Translations under genes and position numbers: made by a program
Origin: Bacillus pseudomycoides
GTDB lineage: Bacteria > Bacillota > Bacilli > Bacillales > Bacillaceae_G
NCBI RefSeq assembly: GCF_002582035.1
Contig: NZ_NUQE01000018.1
Coordinates: 1-51,259, forward strand
Direction: 5' to 3'
Length of the DNA stretch: 51,259 bases
Shown here: positions 47,077 through 51,259 of the stretch, piece by piece
Layout of the letters: each line of letters begins with the position of its first letter
Numbering within the stretch: the first letter of the stretch is position 1
Notes under the pieces: generated by a model
What the model saw: only the letters and a program-made list of their open reading frames with translations
The model's database searches: none
What the model was told of the DNA's origin: nothing

Positions 47077-47167
47077 CATTGCTTGTTTTCTAGATATTAG
47101 AGTATGGGCATGAGTGGAAGTTGTTATGTATAATAGAGGGTGTTATACAGGAATAGAAGGAGACGCT

Positions 47168-48253
47168 ATGATTAAAACGAAAAAATTGCTAGAGGAAGCT
47201 ACTAATTTTATTACAGATTGCTACAATGAGCTAGAAAAATCCCATGAAATACAAGATAGACTGTCAGAAATTGAAGCTGAAATACAAAACACAGGAACAT
47301 ATGAACATACTTTTGAAGAACTTGTTCACGGAGCGCGAATGGCGTGGAGAAATAGTAATCGCTGCATCGGTCGTCTTTTTTGGAATAAGCTTCATGTATT
47401 AGATGCGCGCGATGTAAATGATACAGAAGGGATATATGAGGCATTGCTTCATCATATTCAATATGCTACAAATGACGGGAAAGTCCTACCTACAATTACT
47501 ATTTTTAAACAATATCAAGGCGAGCATAATCAAATTCAAATTTATAATCACCAGCTTATTCGCTACGCGGGATACGAAACAGAACACGGAACGATCGGTG
47601 ACTCTCATTCATTGTTATTTTCGGCATTTTGCCAGGAACTAGGCTGGAGTGGTAAGGGGACACATTTTGATGTGTTGCCGCTTGTATTTTCAATTGATGG
47701 AAACGAACCAGTTTATATGCCGATTCCAGAAGAATATGTAAAAGAAGTGCCGCTAGAACATCCAGAGTATCCCTTTTCCTCTTTAGAAGCGAAGTGGTAC
47801 GGTGTTCCGATGATTTCTGATATGCGTTTAGAAATTGGCGGCATATCATACACAGCTGCACCTTTTAATGGTTGGTATATGGGAACAGAAATAGGTGCCC
47901 GCAATTTAGCTGATCAGGATCGTTATAATCTTCTTCCGGCTGTTGCTGAGATGATGGGATTAGATACGTCAAGAAACAGTACACTCTGGAAAGATAAAGC
48001 ATTAATAGAATTAAATGTAGCAGTTTTACATTCTTTCAAAAAACAAGGAGTAACCATTGTAAATCACCATACAGCGGCTCAACAGTTTAGTCAATTTGAG
48101 AAACAAGAAGCAGCGTGCGGCCGTCTTGTAACAGGGAACTGGGTATGGTTAATTCCGCCTGTATCTCCTGCAGCAACGCATATTTATCATAAGCCTTATT
48201 CAAATCAAATACTTACGCCTAATTTCTTTCATAAAAAGGGTAAGAACTTGTAA
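47168..48253 (+). CDS. nos: Bacterial nitric oxide synthase oxygenase
   Basis: Oxidises arginine to citrulline and NO using heme and a tetrahydrofolate-type pterin. It has only the oxygenase domain (361 residues), as in Bacillus bNOS; electrons come from separate reductases. The heme thiolate is Cys66 in [13 protein letters not shown]. The arginine site includes [14 protein letters not shown] (Glu). The pterin/dimer end includes [23 protein letters not shown] at 47168 follows GAAGGAG; the frame extends upstream to 47114 without a site. NO protects Bacillus from oxidative stress and antibiotics. Confidence 0.95.
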   Translation: MIKTKKLLEEATNFITDCYNELEKSHEIQDRLSEIEAEIQNTGTYEHTFEELVHGARMAWRNSNRCIGRLFWNKLHVLDARDVNDTEGIYEALLHHIQYATNDGKVLPTITIFKQYQGEHNQIQIYNHQLIRYAGYETEHGTIGDSHSLLFSAFCQELGWSGKGTHFDVLPLVFSIDGNEPVYMPIPEEYVKEVPLEHPEYPFSSLEAKWYGVPMISDMRLEIGGISYTAAPFNGWYMGTEIGARNLADQDRYNLLPAVAEMMGLDTSRNSTLWKDKALIELNVAVLHSFKKQGVTIVNHHTAAQQFSQFEKQEAACGRLVTGNWVWLIPPVSPAATHIYHKPYSNQILTPNFFHKKGKNL

Positions 48254-48274
48254 AGATTTGGGCTTGTTGTGTGG

Positions 48275-48325
48275 ATAAAGTGAAACTTCCATCGGTGGGA
48301 GTCTTACTGCCCAAGAATAGCGGGA
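48275..48325 (-). repeat. Mini family 2 repeat, inverted
   Basis: ATAAAGTGAAACTTCCATCGGTGGG joined to AGTCTTACTGCCCAAGAATAGCGGGAT. Lies 22 bases after nos. Confidence 0.78.
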
Positions 48326-48351
48326 TAAAAGAATAACGTGGTATAGTTAGA

Positions 48352-48389
48352 AGGGACTGTTTATGGGGGATACTTATATAAACAGCCCT
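48352..48389 (+). terminator. Hairpin downstream of nos
   Basis: AGGGACTGTTTAT pairs with ATAAACAGCCCT (one mismatch), loop about 12 bases, weak T run (ATTTCATTTT). A probable but not strong terminator. The remaining 135 bases before the next gene show no other clear feature. Confidence 0.55.
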
Positions 48390-48524
48390 ATTTCATTTTG
48401 TGAATATATATGCTTCTAATATAGAGTGGTTTCATACATAAGATAAGTTGTGATCAAGCTTCTGACTTCGTATAAGCCTTTCTGAATAGCTAGAAAGCAT
48501 TGGAATGGAAAGGTAGGATATAGA

Positions 48525-49724
48525 ATGAAAACAGAAGTTGTTTTAAAGGTTAAGACGAAATACGTAAATGAATTAAAAAGTGGCTATCCACTTATTTCGA
48601 AAGAAGCGATTACAAATTTACACGATGTAAATGTAGAAGGTACAATCGTAAAACTTGTAGACGACAAAAATAAGTTTATCGGTACAGGTTATTATGGAAA
48701 GCAAAACAAGGGATATGGCTGGGTTCTAACAAGAAAAGAACAAGAACAAATTGACCAAGCCTTCTTTGAAAAGAAGATTAAATCCGCTTTAAGCAAACGT
48801 AAAGATTTCTATAAAGATACGGAGACAACAGCATTTCGCGTGTTCAATGGTGAAGGTGATGGAATCGGCGGTTTAATCATTGATTATTATGACGGGTATT
48901 ACGTTATTAGCTGGTACAGCGAGGGAATTTATCAATTTAGTAAAGAGATTATCGAGTCCTTACAGAATGTGACTGAATTTAAAGCAATCTATCAGAAAAA
49001 GCGCTTTGATACGAAAGGTCAATATATTGAAGAAGACGATTTCGTGGCAGGAGAACGCGGAGAGTTTCCGATTATCGTCAAAGAGAATGGTGTAAACTTT
49101 GCGGTGTATTTAAACGACGGGGCAATGGTCGGTGTATTTCTAGATCAACGTAATGTTAGAAAGCAAATTCGCGACAGATATGCAAATGGCAAGACAGTCT
49201 TGAATATGTTCTCCTACACAGGTGCGTTTTCTGTCTTTGCAGCACTGGGCGGAGCGGCAAAGACGACAAGTGTTGACCTTGCGAACCGCAGCTTAAGTAA
49301 AACAATTGAACAATTTAGCGTGAACGGTGTTGATTACGAGGCGCAAGATATTATCGTGGAAGACGTATTTCACTATTTCAAATATGCAGTAAAGAAAGCG
49401 TTGAAGTTTAATATGGTCATTCTAGATCCGCCAAGCTTTGCACGTTCAAAAAAATATACATTTAGTGCTGCCAAAGATTATAAAAACTTATTAAAAGAAG
49501 CAATTGCGATTACAGAAAATAACGGTATTATTGTAGCCTCCACAAATTGCAGTGCTTTCGGTATGAAAAAGTTTAAAGGCTTCATTGATACAGCATTTAA
49601 AGAAATGAACGGAAAGTATAAAGTGTTAGAAGAACATTCACTGCCAGAGGACTTCCGTACAATTTCACAGTTTCCAGAAGGTGATTACTTAAAAGTTGTG
49701 TTCATTAAAAAAATTAAAGGCTAA
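48525..49724 (+). CDS. RlmI-like class I rRNA cytosine methyltransferase
   Basis: A 399-residue SAM-dependent methyltransferase. The N-terminal PUA-type RNA-binding domain (about 5-80, with YVNELKSGYPLISKEAI) is followed by an EEHEH-type linker and the Rossmann domain (about 190-399). That domain shows motif I VLNMFSYTGAFSVFAALGGA, acidic SVDLANRSL, and motif IV VILDPPSFARSKK. The E. coli RlmI type makes m5C in 23S rRNA; the specific base here is inferred. ATG follows AAAGGTAGG. Confidence 0.9.
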   Translation: MKTEVVLKVKTKYVNELKSGYPLISKEAITNLHDVNVEGTIVKLVDDKNKFIGTGYYGKQNKGYGWVLTRKEQEQIDQAFFEKKIKSALSKRKDFYKDTETTAFRVFNGEGDGIGGLIIDYYDGYYVISWYSEGIYQFSKEIIESLQNVTEFKAIYQKKRFDTKGQYIEEDDFVAGERGEFPIIVKENGVNFAVYLNDGAMVGVFLDQRNVRKQIRDRYANGKTVLNMFSYTGAFSVFAALGGAAKTTSVDLANRSLSKTIEQFSVNGVDYEAQDIIVEDVFHYFKYAVKKALKFNMVILDPPSFARSKKYTFSAAKDYKNLLKEAIAITENNGIIVASTNCSAFGMKKFKGFIDTAFKEMNGKYKVLEEHSLPEDFRTISQFPEGDYLKVVFIKKIKG

Positions 49725-49758
49725 ATATACAATATATCGACTATTCAACGAAAAGTCA

Positions 49759-49807
49759 CATAAGAAAAAGGAGCTCATAAATTCAAAATGAGCTCCTTTT
49801 TCTTATG
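49759..49807. terminator. Bidirectional terminator between the methyltransferase gene and ywbE
   Basis: Perfect 20-bp stem (49759-49778 with 49788-49807), core GGAGCTCAT / ATGAGCTCC, flanked by A and T runs. It includes the ywbE stop codon. Confidence 0.93.
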
Positions 49808-49997
49808 AAATAATATGTTTTACACGACCGACTTGTCCATCTTGAAGGCGGACTTTAATGCCGTGTGGATGTGAAGGGGAATTTGTTAAAATATCCTTCA
49901 CAATACCTCTAGTTAATTTCCCTGTACGTTGATCTTGCTTTAATACAATATCAACCTCAAGCCCAGGTGAAATATTTGCTCGCTGTTGTCCGTTCAT
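49803..49997 (-). CDS. ywbE: YwbE-family protein
   Basis: A 64-residue basic protein matching YwbE: MNGQQRANISPGLEVDIVLK at the start, then QDQRTGKLTRGIVKDILTNS and HPHGIKVRLQDGQVGRVKHI. This beta-rich layout is like a small KOW/RNA-binding barrel, but the role is unknown. Its ATG directly abuts the stop codon of the upstream small ORF, so the two are probably co-translated. Confidence 0.9.
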   Translation of the reverse strand: MNGQQRANISPGLEVDIVLKQDQRTGKLTRGIVKDILTNSPSHPHGIKVRLQDGQVGRVKHIIS

Positions 49998-50171
49998 TTA
50001 TACACCTGTGCGTCTGCGTTGATTATTTGGCTTCTTTGTTTGTTGATTTTGTAATTTTTTCGTTGCTTGACTTTGATTTTTAGCATTTGATCCGTTTGCA
50101 TTTCCTTGTTTTTTCTTCGCAAGTTGCTCACGCATTAAATCCGCTAGACTTATTTTTTTATTTTCTGACAT
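49998..50171 (-). CDS. 57-residue basic, low-complexity protein
   Basis: Begins MSENKKISLADLMREQLAKK and ends in a Gln/Asn/Lys-rich disordered tail finishing NNQRRRTGV. AAAAGGAG lies 7 bases before the ATG. It is immediately followed by ywbE with no gap. The short amphipathic N-terminal helix (ISLADLMREQLAKK) may be a docking motif and the tail may contact RNA; both are guesses. Too short for many annotation cut-offs. Confidence 0.78.
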   Translation of the reverse strand: MSENKKISLADLMREQLAKKKQGNANGSNAKNQSQATKKLQNQQTKKPNNQRRRTGV

Positions 50172-50367
50172 ATGAAATCTCCTTTTATATACAGTGAATT
50201 GTAAACATTCATAGTGAATTCCATCATATCATTGTTGAGGGGAGAAATGAAGCTAGATTATGGAGAAATAAGAAGCTTAGGATATGAGAGTGGAAAAGCT
50301 GTCGTAAAGTACCTCTTTTGAAAATGCGTTAAAACGAATCGGTAGTCTATGTATCGATTCAATTAAC

Positions 50368-50406
50368 AAAAAGCCCCTTCAGTGTATGAACTGAAGGGTT
50401 TTTTTT
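50368..50406 (-). terminator. Terminator of the proline-rich protein gene
   Basis: On the minus strand AACCCTTCAG / CTGAAGGGG stem followed by CTTTTTG. It lies 44 bases beyond the stop of the gene at 50450-51055. Between 50172 and 50367 I see only AT-rich intergenic DNA. Confidence 0.78.
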
Positions 50407-50449
50407 GCTCGTATATTCCAAATTGTGGATGATACAATAACTTGTTCCC

Positions 50450-51055
50450 TTATGGAGTGATAGGGCTAAACGGAGCGAACGGAGAAAGTGGGACAGGAGG
50501 AACATATGAGATGGCAGGAGTAGGTGAAAATTGATGATGCAAGATCGTATTTCCTTCTTGCGGAACACCCGCAGTATTGACTCCAAATGTGTTCATGATG
50601 ACATTTTTGGCAGGTCCATGTTGAGAAGTCACAAGTACTTCGTAACAAGGACTTGGTTGCTGAAAAGGATTTGGGAGAAATGCATGAATCACGAGAAGAT
50701 TGCGAGGAGGAATTGTAAACGTAAACGGTGTGAGAATCGGTTGAACGTTGTCAGGCGGAACGAGGCTGCTTTGCTGAGGTTGAATCGTTTGTGTGGTATT
50801 TAAAGGTGGATTGACGACTTGTCCACATAAAAATGAAAACTTGGCAACTTCGGCTGGATTACTCGTATTTTGCCAATCTAACACGGATACGGTGACGGTT
50901 TGGGGCATGTTATAATCCTCATTTAAAAGCGTGACGATTACGATCTCGGTATTGGGGTTTCTCCATATAGATCCAGTCGTAAATACAGCGGACTCCCTTG
51001 GATATTTTGGAGCAGGAGCAGGATACCCATAAGAGTTAAAGTGTTTTGGTGACAA
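50450..51055 (-). CDS. Proline-rich protein, unrecognised (B. cereus group type)
   Basis: A 201-residue protein with no signal peptide. The N-terminus is MSPKHFNSYGYPAPAPKYPR. A beta-sandwich-like core follows with alternating hydrophobic strands (EIVIVTLLNEDYNMPQTVTV, PFTFTIPPRNLLVIHAFL, YEVLVTSQHGPAKNVIMNTF). The C-terminus is Pro/Ser-rich (YVPPVPLSPFAPFSPITP). It starts at TTG behind GAAAGGAG (11-base spacing). I do not recognise the family. The composition would suit a surface or spore-layer protein; this is a guess. Confidence 0.72.
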   Translation of the reverse strand: MSPKHFNSYGYPAPAPKYPRESAVFTTGSIWRNPNTEIVIVTLLNEDYNMPQTVTVSVLDWQNTSNPAEVAKFSFLCGQVVNPPLNTTQTIQPQQSSLVPPDNVQPILTPFTFTIPPRNLLVIHAFLPNPFQQPSPCYEVLVTSQHGPAKNVIMNTFGVNTAGVPQEGNTILHHQFSPTPAISYVPPVPLSPFAPFSPITP

Positions 51056-51238
51056 GAATAATAAAACTCCTTTCTGTTAAAATATAATTTAATTATATGA
51101 AATTGTGCCTCTTTTGCTTGTATACTTGTCCGATTAATGAATTTATTGAATATTTCGTTTTTCGAAAATAAAATCCGTTTGAATGTAATTGTATTCATAA
51201 TATGAGGAATTGAAACGAGGAACTATACTACATGCTAG
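51056..51238. other. Intergenic upstream of the proline-rich protein gene
   Basis: AT-rich with no coding signal I can support. It presumably contains the minus-strand promoter; I could not fix it. Confidence 0.3.
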
Positions 51239-51259
51239 TCGGGATAAAGTGAAACTTTA
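51239..51259 (-). repeat. Start of another family 2 repeat, cut by the window edge
   Basis: GGGATAAAGTGAAACTTTA, the terminus of the repeat in inverted orientation. Confidence 0.6.

Noticed and set aside
102-51259. Repeats as CRISPR, IS or transposon remnants
   Set aside because: Copies are single and dispersed rather than arrayed with unique spacers, and none carries a transposase frame.

Overview
This window is core chromosome of a Bacillus cereus group bacterium (B. cereus / thuringiensis / anthracis / mycoides cluster). The evidence is the Bacillus gene order (ytwI-citZ-icd-mdh-phoPR-polA-mutM-ytaF-coaE-gapB-speD-nrdR-dnaBI-ytxC-thrS-infC-rpmI-rplT-ysdC-sspI-ysgA-pheST-rnhC-zapA-yshB-polX-mutS2), low-GC codon use, strong AGGAGG ribosome binding sites with many TTG/GTG starts, sporulation genes (sspI, ytaF, ytxC), a bacterial NO synthase, and many dispersed intergenic repeats of the kind known as bcr elements in this group. 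The species cannot be fixed from the sequence alone. I see no prophage, insertion sequence, CRISPR array, tRNA or rRNA.

Layout. 1-629 is a gene-free mosaic of two repeat families. 630-5060 holds ytwI and the TCA operon citZ-icd-mdh. 5094-6253 holds a MaoC-fold gene behind a perfect cre-like site and an inverted small membrane protein gene. 6560-9032 is the phosphate two-component system phoPR. 9401-19621 carries DNA replication and repair (polA, mutM, dnaB, dnaI), CoA synthesis (coaE), gluconeogenesis (gapB with CcpN-like sites), polyamine synthesis (speD with an unassigned structured leader) and the ribonucleotide reductase repressor nrdR. 19772-24401 is ytxC, a T-box-controlled thrS, and infC-rpmI-rplT behind an L20-type attenuator; infC appears to start at ATT. 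24584-33071 is the more variable part: a zinc alcohol dehydrogenase, an all-alpha dUTPase-like protein, ysdC, a divergent TetR / membrane fusion protein / 14-TM efflux module with a complex leader, an HD-domain protein, a frameshifted gene remnant and a small CxxC protein. 33258-40029 is sspI, ysgA, T-box pheST and T-box asnS. 40152-51055 is a lipoprotein gene, rnhC, zapA-yshB-polX-mutS2, a 30-residue membrane peptide, nos, an RlmI-like methyltransferase, ywbE with a small basic protein, and a proline-rich protein gene.

How the genes work together. Carbon flow through the TCA cycle (citZ-icd-mdh) and gluconeogenesis (gapB) sits beside carbon-source regulation (cre-like and CcpN-like sites). 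Three aminoacyl-tRNA synthetase genes each have their own T-box, with specifiers ACC (Thr), TTC (Phe) and AAC (Asn) that agree with the encoded enzymes. The most unusual features are the dense repeat family (about 15 copies or fragments in 51 kb, including about 50-bp internally deleted forms), the efflux-operon leader (tandem CAACA/TGTTG operators, promoter, leader peptide, hairpins), the speD leader, a hairpin-rich gap before polA, and several very small or atypical proteins.
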